Of a DNA stretch of 36,798 bases, positions 18,369 to 27,952 are shown one piece after another (position 1 is the first letter of the stretch; each line of letters begins with the position of its first letter). The notes under the pieces were generated by a model. It was not told the DNA's origin, did not search any database, and saw nothing but the letters and a program-made list of their open reading frames with translations. The stretch is from Leucobacter sp. 7(1) (GTDB lineage: Bacteria; Actinomycetota; Actinomycetes; Actinomycetales; Microbacteriaceae), in the NCBI RefSeq assembly GCF_900163635.1, contig NZ_FUID01000106.1, positions 1 through 36,798 on the forward strand, written 5' to 3'. A program made the translations under genes and the position numbers.

Positions 18369-19676
18369 CTAAAACACCGTCCGCCCCGCAGAGCACGCTT
18401 CCGTGTCTGCGCTGAGGCCGGTGATGTTGTCGGGAAGTTTTGCGGGCCCGGAATCCTCTGCGGGTGGGGCAGTTGTCGGATCGACCGGCACAACCGGCTC
18501 TCCCGTGTTCGGATCGATCTCGGGTTCCGCACCCTCCACGGGGGCCGCCGGGTCGACCGGTGTCTCGGTCACCGGCGCGTTCGGATCGACGCCGTCAACG
18601 GCGACGCCCTCGCCGACGCCGGTCACGGAGAACGGCTGACCACTCTTGATCATGTCAAAGAGCAACTCGGCGCTCGCACGGTCGGGGGTCAAGCGGCCTG
18701 ACTCGTACGGGTGATCGAACGTGGGGTACTGCACGAAGTTGATCCGGTCGAGATCAATGTCCTTCACCGTACCCGCGACGGCCTGCATGAACTGCACGCT
18801 CGCCATGTTGCTCGAGAGTGTCATGTTCTCCACGCCCGCCTTTGCCAGGCCGTACACCTTGACCGGGTCGGAGAGCGTTTCGGCGTCCTTGAGCTTGCGT
18901 ACGAGCGCGGACATAAACACCTGCTGATTACTGATGCGGCTCGTATCGCCGCCGTTGCCAACGCCGTGGCGGGTGCGGAGGAACTGCAGTGCGTCCCATC
19001 CGACGAGCGTGTTCATGCCGGCGGGAAGGTCCAGGTCCGCTTTTTCGTCAACGATCGCCTGTGTCAGGCAGACATCGACCCCGCCGATCGCATTGGACAC
19101 TCCCACGACACCGTCAAAGGTAATGAGGCCCGCGTTCGGGATATCCATCCCCGTGAGTTCGGAGACCGTCTGCGCTACGCACGGCAGCCCGCCGTACATC
19201 ATGGCGCTGTTGAGCTGCTGCTCACTCATCGCGGGGAAGTAGTTGGGTTCCCCATCAAAGCCAGGGCAACTGGGGAACGGAACCATCAGGTCGCGCGGCA
19301 GACTCACCACGGTGGCGTTCTGGTGGTCTGCGGAGACATGGAGCAGCAGGTTGACGTCGTTGAGTTCGCCTTCCTCGCCGTCGTCCCAGGACTGCCCTTG
19401 GCGGGAGTCCGATCCAACGAGCAGGATCGTCAGCGCACCGTCGATCGACTGCGACCCCGCATCCACTCCGGACGCTTCGTTACCGAGTTCCACAGTGTTG
19501 AGGTTCTGCACGAGCCCCCAGACGGCGTACGCGACCGTGGCCACTCCGGACAGCGCGACCACAATCATCGCGGTGAGCAGCACGCGGAGCGCGTTCCCCC
19601 ACGCGTTGGAGCGACGCAGCTTTCCGTGACGCACAAAGGCGGGACGCGCGGCATCGCCTGCGGTGTTCTTGGCCAT
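18369..19676 (-). CDS. LytR-CpsA-Psr (LCP) family cell-wall glycopolymer transferase
   Basis: The product is 435 aa. A short basic cytoplasmic start and one membrane anchor at about 28-52 (ALRVLLTAMIVVALSGVATVAYAVW) place the rest outside. The LCP catalytic domain covers about 80-330 with the usual landmarks ILLVGSDSR, DVNLLLHVSADHQNATVVSLPRDLMV, GGVDVCLTQ, LVGWDALQFLRTRHGV and DTSRISNQQVFMSALVRKL. LCP enzymes attach teichoic acids, arabinogalactan or other polymers to peptidoglycan. A tail of about 90 residues rich in Pro, Asp, Glu and Val follows (wall-spanning or disordered). The gene is downstream of, and on the same strand as, the large LuxR regulator. Confidence 0.93.
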   Translation of the reverse strand: MAKNTAGDAARPAFVRHGKLRRSNAWGNALRVLLTAMIVVALSGVATVAYAVWGLVQNLNTVELGNEASGVDAGSQSIDGALTILLVGSDSRQGQSWDDGEEGELNDVNLLLHVSADHQNATVVSLPRDLMVPFPSCPGFDGEPNYFPAMSEQQLNSAMMYGGLPCVAQTVSELTGMDIPNAGLITFDGVVGVSNAIGGVDVCLTQAIVDEKADLDLPAGMNTLVGWDALQFLRTRHGVGNGGDTSRISNQQVFMSALVRKLKDAETLSDPVKVYGLAKAGVENMTLSSNMASVQFMQAVAGTVKDIDLDRINFVQYPTFDHPYESGRLTPDRASAELLFDMIKSGQPFSVTGVGEGVAVDGVDPNAPVTETPVDPAAPVEGAEPEIDPNTGEPVVPVDPTTAPPAEDSGPAKLPDNITGLSADTEACSAGRTVF

Positions 19677-19765
19677 TCAGATTCCAGTTCCTCGGGGACG
19701 CCACCGGGCGGGTGTCCGACGATAGCGTCCTAATTTACCGGAGCCTACTGTACGCAGGCTTGGAA

Positions 19766-19786
19766 CCCAGGGACGGCGGCCCTGGG
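19766..19786 (-). terminator. Hairpin after the LuxR gene
   Basis: CCCAGGG (19766-19772) and CCCTGGG (19780-19786) form a 7-bp stem with a 7-nt loop, 12 nt beyond the stop of the LuxR-type gene on the minus strand. No long U-run follows. Confidence 0.45.
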
Positions 19787-19798
19787 ACGCACAGGCGA

Positions 19799-22459
19799 TC
19801 AGGGAGCATCCACGCCGAGGTGTGGGGCACGATCCCGCGCCGCCCAGCGTCCCAGCTCGTCTCGGTTCTCGACGCCTGTTTTCGCGAAAATGTTCGAGAG
19901 GTGGGTTTCCACAGTGCGGGCCGAAATGTGCAACCGCTCCGCAATGAACTTACTGCTGTGCCCGAGAGCCGCGAGCAGCGCGATCTCGCGTTCCCGAGCG
20001 GTGAGGTCAGCGGCGGGCGGGAGTGGAAGCCAGACCCCCAGGCCGGCGAGCATACGCACCTCGGGCTCATCCGAGTGTGTGGCAGCGGCCCCGGGGCCCT
20101 GCGCAATGCGTTCAATATGGGCCAAGAAGGCACCCGAGAGCGGCGGATCAACCTCGGCCGCTGCCCGTCGCGCGCGCTCGACGAACTCGGGACTGGCGGC
20201 CCTGGCCTCCGTCGCCAGCACGTGCAGCGCCAGCAGCTCGATCAGCGGAAGCTCCTCTTCCCCAGCCCACGTCAGGACGCGCTGTGCTTCGGCAACTGTG
20301 TCGGGGAGCCGCAGCCACTGCCGCGCACGCAGCGCCAGAAGGCGGCGCGTGCCCGCGAGCACCTGCCCCATCCCACGAGTGGGTGCCGCAGCGCTATGGA
20401 GTGCCCGCAGCGCGGAGTCCCGCTCACCCAACACGGCGAGCGCGTGGGCGAGCGCGGCCTGAACCAAGGGCGCGACACCATAGCTGTCGTGCCGATCCAA
20501 GCGTTCAAGCAATAGCTCGGCGGTCTGCGCCGCATCGGCCCAGCGCCCTTCCTGCACGCTAATCAGCACCGCACCAGCCTCGACGAGTCCGGTATACCGC
20601 GCTTCAGCGTGCGTGTCCGTGTGAACCTCGGTAGTGAGTTCGTCGAGCACCTGGCGTGCCGACTCAGCACTTCCGCTCACCCAGAACCCCATGAGCCACC
20701 CGAAACTGTGCATGTCGACAAAGTCGGGTCGCGCCCGCGGCCCGAGTCGACTCAGCTGCCGGGTATTTTCTGCGCTCGCGAGAGCGCGCTCAAACGCGCC
20801 CTGCTGGTCGAGGATCAAGGTGTGGATCGCCCGCGCCGGCGAGCGAACCCACTCGGTCTTGAGGTCGGAGGAGACATCCGGTCCGGGTGCCGCGAGACCG
20901 GCGTCACGGAGCCGTCCGGCGTACGCAAGAATTTGGACGCGCGCGCTGCGCACCGCTTCCTGAACTGGCCCGTCCTCCGCCGCCGCCTGCGCTTCCAGGT
21001 TCGCGATTGCGGCGAGCGCAACGTCACAGTCCCCGTCGTCCCAGATCTCTTGTTCGATGAGCGTGCTCTGGAGCCGAATGCGGAGCATCGGAGTCAGCGC
21101 ATCGCATCGTGTCGGGTCCGCGAGTAGCGCACGCATCATTCCGAGCAAGGGCCGGAGCGTCCCTGCATCTCCCAGAAGCCGCGAGATCCGATACGCGCGG
21201 AGTGCCGCGGTCGCAGCTTGCCCCGCATCGGCTCCCGCATGGGCGGTCACGGCGAGGGCGAGGTTTAGCACCAGCCGGGGGTCGCCGCCGCGCACGGTCT
21301 GTTCGAACGCGGCCCACAACCAGGGAAACGGGAGGACGTGTCCACCCTCGAGACCGAAGACGACAAGTCGCATGAGTCGGTCTGGTGCGTACACAGGGTC
21401 GACCGCGCCGAGATCCTCGGAGAGCAGTCGAAAGATCTGATCGTTGAGCTGGATCCGTCGGACTGGCGACATCCCCGCCCGCAGCAAGGAAGCGAGCAAC
21501 GGGTGCCCCGCCACGAGGGAACTCCCCTCGGAGCTCGGCTTCGACATGAGGAGGCCACGCTCGAACAATACCGAGACGCACGCGGCGTCCATACTGCGCA
21601 ATAACGCGGTCTCCGTCACAGGCTCGGCAAGGGCAACAAGCTCGAGCACCTCAAGCTCGGCCGGGGTACTCGTTCCCATGAGGACGCGGGCGTATCCGCT
21701 CGGCACCTCATCGGAAACCGCCGTTGACCACGCGGCACCGCGACTGCGCCGGAGCGTCCCGGCGCTCTCACTGGAAAGTGCGAGCACCGTGAGTGCGTAG
21801 CTGTTTCCTCCGGCGGCGTCGACCCAGCGTCGCAGTGTTTCGGCTTCGATCCGGTCTACCCCGAGCAACTCGCTCAGGTACGCGTCGGCTTGCGCAAGAT
21901 CGAGGGGTGCCACCGAGATCCGGCTGCGTCCGGGGCCGCTACTCAACTGCTCGACGCCCGTTGTCAGTTGCCGGGCGGTGGCGACCGCCCGCACCCGCGC
22001 ATCGCGGAAGAGCAGCTCCAGCACCCGCGTATCCCGCGGGCTATACCCGTCGATGCTCGGGGCTACGAGCATCACCTCACCAGAGGCGGCGCTCGCCACC
22101 ATTCCGGCGAGAATACGTGCGGCGACGGCGGCGGTGTCGCCCGCGTCCCCACCGCCGGCATCGGCAACCTCGGCGAAGACGGAAGCGACACCACTGGTCT
22201 CGTGAGGGGGCTGCGGAAGTTCAATGACGGTGCTCTCGCCCTGGTGGGTGGCGACCAGGCTCGCGGCCTCACGCGCCAGAGCGAGGCGTCCGGTACCCCC
22301 TTCGCCCACGAGCAGCACAATCGCTCCGGGTGCCGCGAGATCCACGACGATGCGCTCGAGCCGATCCGGCACCGCTGCAGCAATGCTTGCCTGCTGGCGC
22401 GCAAAGCGGGCCGCCAGCTCCGGTGGGCCGAGGTCGGGAGAACCCAAGTCTGCCTGCAC
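19799..22459 (-). CDS. Large LuxR-family (LAL/MalT-like) transcriptional regulator with degenerate P-loop
   Basis: The product is 886 aa from a GTG with GGGGG 6 nt upstream. The C-terminus is a LuxR helix-turn-helix (LTAREREIALLAALGHSSKFIAERLHISARTVETHLSNIF, seen as LTAREREIALLAALGHSS, then ISARTVETHLSNIFAKTGV). The N-terminus is an AAA/STAND-type ATPase region. Its Walker A-like stretch is GEGGTGRL (residues 52-59), with Arg instead of Lys and Leu instead of Ser/Thr, so normal ATP binding is doubtful. The long middle is Ala/Leu/Arg-rich and helical, as in the TPR-like part of LAL regulators. The ligand and targets are unknown; the LCP gene directly downstream is a possible target. Confidence 0.85.
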   Translation of the reverse strand: MQADLGSPDLGPPELAARFARQQASIAAAVPDRLERIVVDLAAPGAIVLLVGEGGTGRLALAREAASLVATHQGESTVIELPQPPHETSGVASVFAEVADAGGGDAGDTAAVAARILAGMVASAASGEVMLVAPSIDGYSPRDTRVLELLFRDARVRAVATARQLTTGVEQLSSGPGRSRISVAPLDLAQADAYLSELLGVDRIEAETLRRWVDAAGGNSYALTVLALSSESAGTLRRSRGAAWSTAVSDEVPSGYARVLMGTSTPAELEVLELVALAEPVTETALLRSMDAACVSVLFERGLLMSKPSSEGSSLVAGHPLLASLLRAGMSPVRRIQLNDQIFRLLSEDLGAVDPVYAPDRLMRLVVFGLEGGHVLPFPWLWAAFEQTVRGGDPRLVLNLALAVTAHAGADAGQAATAALRAYRISRLLGDAGTLRPLLGMMRALLADPTRCDALTPMLRIRLQSTLIEQEIWDDGDCDVALAAIANLEAQAAAEDGPVQEAVRSARVQILAYAGRLRDAGLAAPGPDVSSDLKTEWVRSPARAIHTLILDQQGAFERALASAENTRQLSRLGPRARPDFVDMHSFGWLMGFWVSGSAESARQVLDELTTEVHTDTHAEARYTGLVEAGAVLISVQEGRWADAAQTAELLLERLDRHDSYGVAPLVQAALAHALAVLGERDSALRALHSAAAPTRGMGQVLAGTRRLLALRARQWLRLPDTVAEAQRVLTWAGEEELPLIELLALHVLATEARAASPEFVERARRAAAEVDPPLSGAFLAHIERIAQGPGAAATHSDEPEVRMLAGLGVWLPLPPAADLTAREREIALLAALGHSSKFIAERLHISARTVETHLSNIFAKTGVENRDELGRWAARDRAPHLGVDAP

Positions 22460-22562
22460 GATTTACCCCCAGTAAAACTTTGGACTGTGTTCATAACAAT
22501 CATCGAGCACAACGTCCCCCCACCCAAATCTTGCCTCATACTCGGGGGAAAGTCTCAGCCGA

Positions 22563-22568
22563 TAGGCT
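22563..22568 (+). promoter_or_regulatory. Presumed -10 (TAGGCT) of leaderless xthA gene
   Basis: The box ends 6 nt before the ATG at 22575 and no Shine-Dalgarno is seen. Transcription is expected to start at the ATG. Confidence 0.55.
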
Positions 22569-22574
22569 GAAACC

Positions 22575-23453
22575 ATGCGCATCGCCACATGGAACGTCAA
22601 TTCGATCCGCACGCGATTCGGTCGCGTCGTCGACTGGCTCGTTCGCGAAGACATCGATGTCCTCGCCATGCAAGAGATCAAGTGTCGACCTGATCAGTTT
22701 CCAGTCGAAGCCTTTGAACAAGCTGGGTACGAGCTTAAGATTAACGGCCTCAATCAGTGGAACGGCGTCGCGTTCGCGAGCCGTCACGAGATGACCGATG
22801 TCGCTCACGGATTCGACGGAATGCCCGGGTTTGGGGCCCCCATCAAGGGGCAAGAAGCCGTCCAGGGCACCGGCCCCAACGGCCTTCCCCTCGAAGCCCG
22901 CGCGCTGGGCGTGACTGTCGGCGACCTACGCCTCTGGAGCTTGTACGTCCCCAACGGCCGCGCACTGGGCGATCCGCACCTCGAATATAAGTTGGCCTGG
23001 CTCGAGGCACTCCGCACAAGCACCACCGCCTGGTTGGACGAAGACCCCGACCTCCCGCTCGCTCTGATGGGCGACTGGAACATCGCCCCGCTCGACAGCG
23101 ACATGGGTGACCCGAGCTTCCGACTGGGTGCGTCCACGCACGTCTCCCCCGAGGAGCGCGCCGCGTTCGCCGCATTCGAGCCACTCGTGCAGGACGTTGT
23201 TCGCCCGATCGCCCCCGAGGGGTATACCTTCTGGGACTACAAGGCGGGCCGCTTCCCGAAGGACGAGGGGATGCGGATCGACTTCATTATGGGTTCTCCC
23301 GCATTCGCTGACGCCGTGACCGGCGCCTCCATTCATCGTGACGAGCGCAAGGGCGACTCCCCCAGCGACCACGTTCCCGTCGTGTGCGACATCGATCCGT
23401 CACTACTCACCGACACCTTTGAAGACGAGTACGACCGCCCGATGGTGTTCTAG
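22575..23453 (+). CDS. xthA: Exodeoxyribonuclease III / AP endonuclease (paralogue 1)
   Basis: The product is a 292-aa, full-length EEP-fold nuclease of the ExoIII family. Visible catalytic motifs are WNVNSIR at the start, the metal ligand Glu34 in MQEIKC, GDWNIAPLDSD with Asp167 and Asn169, RIDFIMGS, and the final SDHVPVV with Asp265-His266. It cuts DNA at abasic sites and removes 3' blocking groups in base-excision repair. It is directly followed by a second, distinct family member. The first gene has the closer XthA-like features (IKCRPDQFP, APLDSDMGDP). Confidence 0.93.
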   Translation: MRIATWNVNSIRTRFGRVVDWLVREDIDVLAMQEIKCRPDQFPVEAFEQAGYELKINGLNQWNGVAFASRHEMTDVAHGFDGMPGFGAPIKGQEAVQGTGPNGLPLEARALGVTVGDLRLWSLYVPNGRALGDPHLEYKLAWLEALRTSTTAWLDEDPDLPLALMGDWNIAPLDSDMGDPSFRLGASTHVSPEERAAFAAFEPLVQDVVRPIAPEGYTFWDYKAGRFPKDEGMRIDFIMGSPAFADAVTGASIHRDERKGDSPSDHVPVVCDIDPSLLTDTFEDEYDRPMVF

Positions 23454-23487
23454 GGGTTCGCGCACCCGCAGTGTCGGTGGCCCCGCA

Positions 23488-23493
23488 TAGACT
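23488..23493 (+). promoter_or_regulatory. Presumed -10 (TAGACT) of second exonuclease gene
   Basis: The box ends 7 nt before the ATG at 23501. AGAGGG between them could act as a weak ribosome site if transcription began earlier, but the layout is the leaderless one. Confidence 0.5.
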
Positions 23494-23500
23494 AGAGGGC

Positions 23501-24367
23501 ATGGTCGAAACCCTGCGCGTCGCGTCCGTTAACGTCAATGGCATTCGTGCCGCCTACCGCAAGGGGATGGGCGAGTGGCTCGCCGCCCGTGACGTTGACG
23601 TGCTCGCGCTCCAAGAGGTGCGCGCCCAGGACGAACACCTGGAGGAGTTCCTCGGCAGCCAGGGGTGGCACTTCGTGCACGATCCCTGCGAGATCAAGGG
23701 ACGGGCTGGCGTCGCAATTGCGAGCCGCGTGGCCCCTGTGGCACATCGCGTGGGCCTCGGTGCCGCCGATGCCCAGGATCAGATCCAGTCCTCGGGCCGT
23801 TGGATCGAGGCGGACTTCGAGATCGCTGGCACCCCGATTACCGTGGTCTCCAACTACACCCATTCCGGCGAGGTCGACACTCCGCGCCAGGACGCAAAGT
23901 GGGCGTTCCTCGACGCGATGGGCGTGCGCATGCGCGAGCTCGCGGACGAGCGCGATCTCGTCGCCATCGTTGGCGACTTCAATGTGGGCCACCGCGAACT
24001 GGACATCAAGAACTGGAAGGGCAACGTGAAGCGTGCAGGGTTCCTGCCTCGCGAGCGTTCCTACTTCGACCGCTTCTTCGGCGAGCGCGACGCAGCCATC
24101 ACCGGCGTAGACGGCACCGAGGGCACCGGCCTCGGCTGGGCGGACGTGGGCCGCCGCTGGGCCGGCGAGGTCGACGGCCCCTATTCCTGGTGGTCCAACC
24201 GCGGCCAGGCCTTCGACAACGACACGGGTTGGCGCATCGACTACCACGCTGTCACCCCGCAGCTCGCAGAGCGCGTCACCCACTACACGATTGATCGCGC
24301 CGCGTCCTACGCCGAGCGATGGTCCGACCACGCTCCCGTCGTCGTCGACTACCGCATCGCCGACTGA
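23501..24367 (+). CDS. Exodeoxyribonuclease III family nuclease (paralogue 2)
   Basis: The product is 288 aa from the ATG at 23501. A start 10 codons earlier would include the -10 box. ExoIII-type motifs are present: SVNVNGIRAA, LQEVRAQ, VGDFNVGH, WRIDYHAV and SDHAPVVVDY. It differs from its neighbour in the metal-loop region (RAQDEHLEEFL instead of KCRPDQF) and in the aromatic stretch YSWWSNRGQAFDN. Two neighbouring ExoIII genes point to divided repair roles (3'-5' exonuclease versus AP endonuclease), which is inference. trpS follows 39 bp downstream. Confidence 0.92.
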   Translation: MVETLRVASVNVNGIRAAYRKGMGEWLAARDVDVLALQEVRAQDEHLEEFLGSQGWHFVHDPCEIKGRAGVAIASRVAPVAHRVGLGAADAQDQIQSSGRWIEADFEIAGTPITVVSNYTHSGEVDTPRQDAKWAFLDAMGVRMRELADERDLVAIVGDFNVGHRELDIKNWKGNVKRAGFLPRERSYFDRFFGERDAAITGVDGTEGTGLGWADVGRRWAGEVDGPYSWWSNRGQAFDNDTGWRIDYHAVTPQLAERVTHYTIDRAASYAERWSDHAPVVVDYRIAD

Positions 24368-25417
<1,050 letters not shown>

Positions 25418-25438
25418 TTCCGCGCTGCCGCACTCCTG

Positions 25439-25473
25439 AGAACGGCTCGCCCCCACGCGGGGCGAGCCGTTCT
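25439..25473 (+). terminator. Strong hairpin after trpS
   Basis: A 15-bp perfect stem runs from AGAACGGCTCGCCCC to GGGGCGAGCCGTTCT with the 5-nt loop CACGC, 21 nt after the trpS stop. No U-run follows, as is common in high-GC actinobacteria. Confidence 0.8.
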
Positions 25474-25798
25474 GCGTCTGCCGCTTTTCTGCTCGCTCCG
25501 CCCCTCCCCGCAGTCACGAACCGCAAGGAGATCCACGAACATCAAGGACTTTTCTAGCCCCAAACGGTACCTCGCCGAAGAATCTCCGTGATTTTGGTGA
25601 GCCCGGAGCCTCGGGATCGGGGAACACTATTGGATCGGAGGGCGGCAAACCCGGCGCAGCGCGGGAAGCCAGGCGGCGGGTGGGAAGCCAGGCGGCGGGC
25701 AGGGAGACACGCGGAGCGCGGGAAGCCACGCGGAGGGCAGGGAGACACGCGGAGGGCGACAGCGCGCTTCTCGAACCCCAGATCGGGCCGAGAAACTC
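25474..25798. other. Intergenic region without convincing gene
   Basis: About 325 bp lie between the trpS terminator and the next promoter. Open frames on both strands here are short and follow the repeats, so I do not call a gene. The right half holds an imperfect tandem repeat at 25663-25759. Confidence 0.5.
25663..25759. repeat. Imperfect tandem repeat, five units of 18-20 bp
   Basis: Units begin GGGAAGCCA or GGGAGACAC and continue with GGCGGCGGG or GCGGAGGGC, giving about five copies in a row. The units alternate between the two types near the end. It lies 40-140 bp upstream of the MprF-like gene. There are no unique spacers, so it is not a CRISPR. Confidence 0.7.
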
Positions 25799-25804
25799 TA
25801 GACT
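25799..25804 (+). promoter_or_regulatory. Presumed -10 (TAGACT) of the MprF-like gene
   Basis: The box ends 6 nt before the ATG at 25811 with no Shine-Dalgarno, the pattern of a leaderless gene. Confidence 0.5.
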
Positions 25805-25810
25805 GTGTCC

Positions 25811-27952
25811 ATGACCGACGACGTCGCCCCGCACGCTGCCCCGGCCCCTTCCCAGCAGGGTCCGGCCCGGCCAGGCCCGGTCACCGTGCTGCGGCGACTC
25901 CCGTTCACCCTGAGCTTTCTCGCGGCGCTGCTCGCGGTCGGCATTCTGAGCGGATCGCTTTGGCGCGCGGCGAGCGATCAGCCGTGGTACTCCCAGGTAG
26001 CGACGGGCCTGCCCGCATTCGCCGAGGGGCGTTGGTGGACTCTCGTCACGTCACCGTTCTTCGTGGACCACCCACTCGTCTATCTCACGCTGCTGCCGCT
26101 CGTCGTTGGCGGCCTCGGGTGGGCCGAGTGGCGCTTCGGCGCGCTGCGCACGGCCGGCCTGTTCATCGCCGGACACCTCGTGGGCGTGCTCGGGGCGGCC
26201 GGAATCCTCATGCTCGTTTCCCCGAGTGGTTGGCACTGGGCGGTCGCACTTTCGGAGGCGCGGGACGTGGGGCCCTCGTGCGGGGCGCTCGCCGCGCTCG
26301 TCTTCGCGATCGCCACGCTTCGCGCGCCCTGGCGGCTGCGCGCCCGCCTCGCCGTGGTCCTGTGGGTCGGTATTTCGGTGCTCTACCTCGGGCAGCTCCA
26401 CGACCTCGAACACGCAGTCGCCATGGTCGCGGCGCTCTTCGCGAGCGGTTGGATTCCCGCCTTCCGCCACCCGGCGGGCCGCCCCAGCGAGCGTGAGTGG
26501 CGGCTCCTCGCATTCGCGGGACTCATCGCCGTTGGCGTGGTCCAGGTCATCGACCTGGTGGTGCCTTACAACGGCCCGCTCGGACAGAACGAGCCTGTCG
26601 CCTCGGGCCTCGATGTCCTCGTTGACGTCGTTGTCATCGCGCTCATCGCCAACGGGGTGCGACAGGGGATCCGCGTGGCCTGGATCTGCGCGCTCGCCCT
26701 GGGAGCGTTTAACCTCCTCACCGCGGCGTTCGGCTTCGCGCTTGTGCCCCTCCTCGTCGAATTCCGCCTGATCGCCTCCCCCGCCGAAATTCTCGGTGCG
26801 CTCATCGCCCCTGCGGCGCTCTGGGCAGCGTTGCTCGTGATTCTGATCGCCGGTCGCGGCGCCTTCCGCGTCCCACTGCGCCGCGCGCGCCGCGTGCTCG
26901 CTGCCGAGCCCCTCACCACCGCACAGGCGACGGCCCGGCTGCGCACATTCGGTGGCGGCACGATCTCCTGGATGACAACGTGGCGCGGCAACCAACACGT
27001 CTCAGCGGGATCCGGCGCAATCACGTTCCAGGCCCACGCGGGAGTGGCAATTATGCTGGGCGACCCCATCGTCGCCCCGGGTGAGCACCGTGCAGCCTTC
27101 CAGGAGTTTGCCGGGCTGTCCCAGCGCGCGGGCCTGATCCCCTGCGCGTTCTCCGCGAGTGCCACAAGTGCGGCGGCGGTTCCCGAAGGGTGGCGCTCGG
27201 TCATCGTCGCCGAGGACACAATCGTGGATCTCCCCGGCCTCGCGTTCACGGGGAAGCCGTGGGGTGCGGTGCGCACCGCGATCAACCGCGCGAGCCGCGA
27301 GGGCATCGAGTTTCGCATGGTACGGCTCGCGGACGAGCCCTGGAGTGTGCTTGCTCAGGTGCGCGCCATTTCGGAGCAGTGGACCGGCGACAAAGGACTT
27401 CCCGAGATGCGGTTCACGCTCGGCACCGTCGACGAGGCGCTCGACCCCGAGGTGTGGGTCGGGGTCGCGGTCGACGCCGAAGGCAGTCTCCATGGGGTAA
27501 CCTCCTGGCTTCCCGTGCACGGGCCCGCGGACCCCGTCACCGGCGAACCCCGGGTGATCGGCTGGACGCTCGATCTCATGCGCCGCCGCGACGGTGGGTT
27601 CGGGCCCGTCATGGAGTATCTCATCGCCTCTTCTGCGCAGCACTTCTCGGAGCAGGGGTATGAGATCTTGTCGCTCTCCGGGGCACCACTCGTACGTCCC
27701 GAGGACGCCGCCGCCGGGCCGGTCGACCAGGTTCTGGAGCAGTTGGGCGGGCTCATTGAGCCGCTGTACGGGTTCAAGTCGCTGCACCGCTTCAAGCAGA
27801 AGTTCAACCCCCGATCCGAATCCCTGTATCTGCTGTTCCGGGACGAGGGCGACCTCCCTCGCATCGGCATCGCGCTCACCCGCGCGTATCTCCCCGACGC
27901 TTCACTTCGCGACCTCGTCGCCTCTGCCGCCACCGCTGGGAAAGACGCATGA
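25811..27952 (+). CDS. Rhomboid-like membrane domain fused to MprF-like DUF2156 domain
   Basis: The product is 713 aa from the ATG at 25811. Residues about 30-350 hold many membrane helices. Two motifs in the first half resemble rhomboid intramembrane proteases: GPSCGAL with Ser156 and EHAVAMVAALFASG with His201. Residues about 375-700 are a soluble DUF2156 (MprF C-terminal, GNAT-like) domain, with WMTTWRGNQH, VAIMLGDPIVAP, GLIPCAFSASA and LYGFKSLHRFKQKFNPR. Proteins with this domain move an amino acid from aminoacyl-tRNA to phosphatidylglycerol or other acceptors at the membrane. The substrate is unknown here. The stop overlaps the next gene by 4 nt. Confidence 0.85.
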   Translation: MTDDVAPHAAPAPSQQGPARPGPVTVLRRLPFTLSFLAALLAVGILSGSLWRAASDQPWYSQVATGLPAFAEGRWWTLVTSPFFVDHPLVYLTLLPLVVGGLGWAEWRFGALRTAGLFIAGHLVGVLGAAGILMLVSPSGWHWAVALSEARDVGPSCGALAALVFAIATLRAPWRLRARLAVVLWVGISVLYLGQLHDLEHAVAMVAALFASGWIPAFRHPAGRPSEREWRLLAFAGLIAVGVVQVIDLVVPYNGPLGQNEPVASGLDVLVDVVVIALIANGVRQGIRVAWICALALGAFNLLTAAFGFALVPLLVEFRLIASPAEILGALIAPAALWAALLVILIAGRGAFRVPLRRARRVLAAEPLTTAQATARLRTFGGGTISWMTTWRGNQHVSAGSGAITFQAHAGVAIMLGDPIVAPGEHRAAFQEFAGLSQRAGLIPCAFSASATSAAAVPEGWRSVIVAEDTIVDLPGLAFTGKPWGAVRTAINRASREGIEFRMVRLADEPWSVLAQVRAISEQWTGDKGLPEMRFTLGTVDEALDPEVWVGVAVDAEGSLHGVTSWLPVHGPADPVTGEPRVIGWTLDLMRRRDGGFGPVMEYLIASSAQHFSEQGYEILSLSGAPLVRPEDAAAGPVDQVLEQLGGLIEPLYGFKSLHRFKQKFNPRSESLYLLFRDEGDLPRIGIALTRAYLPDASLRDLVASAATAGKDA

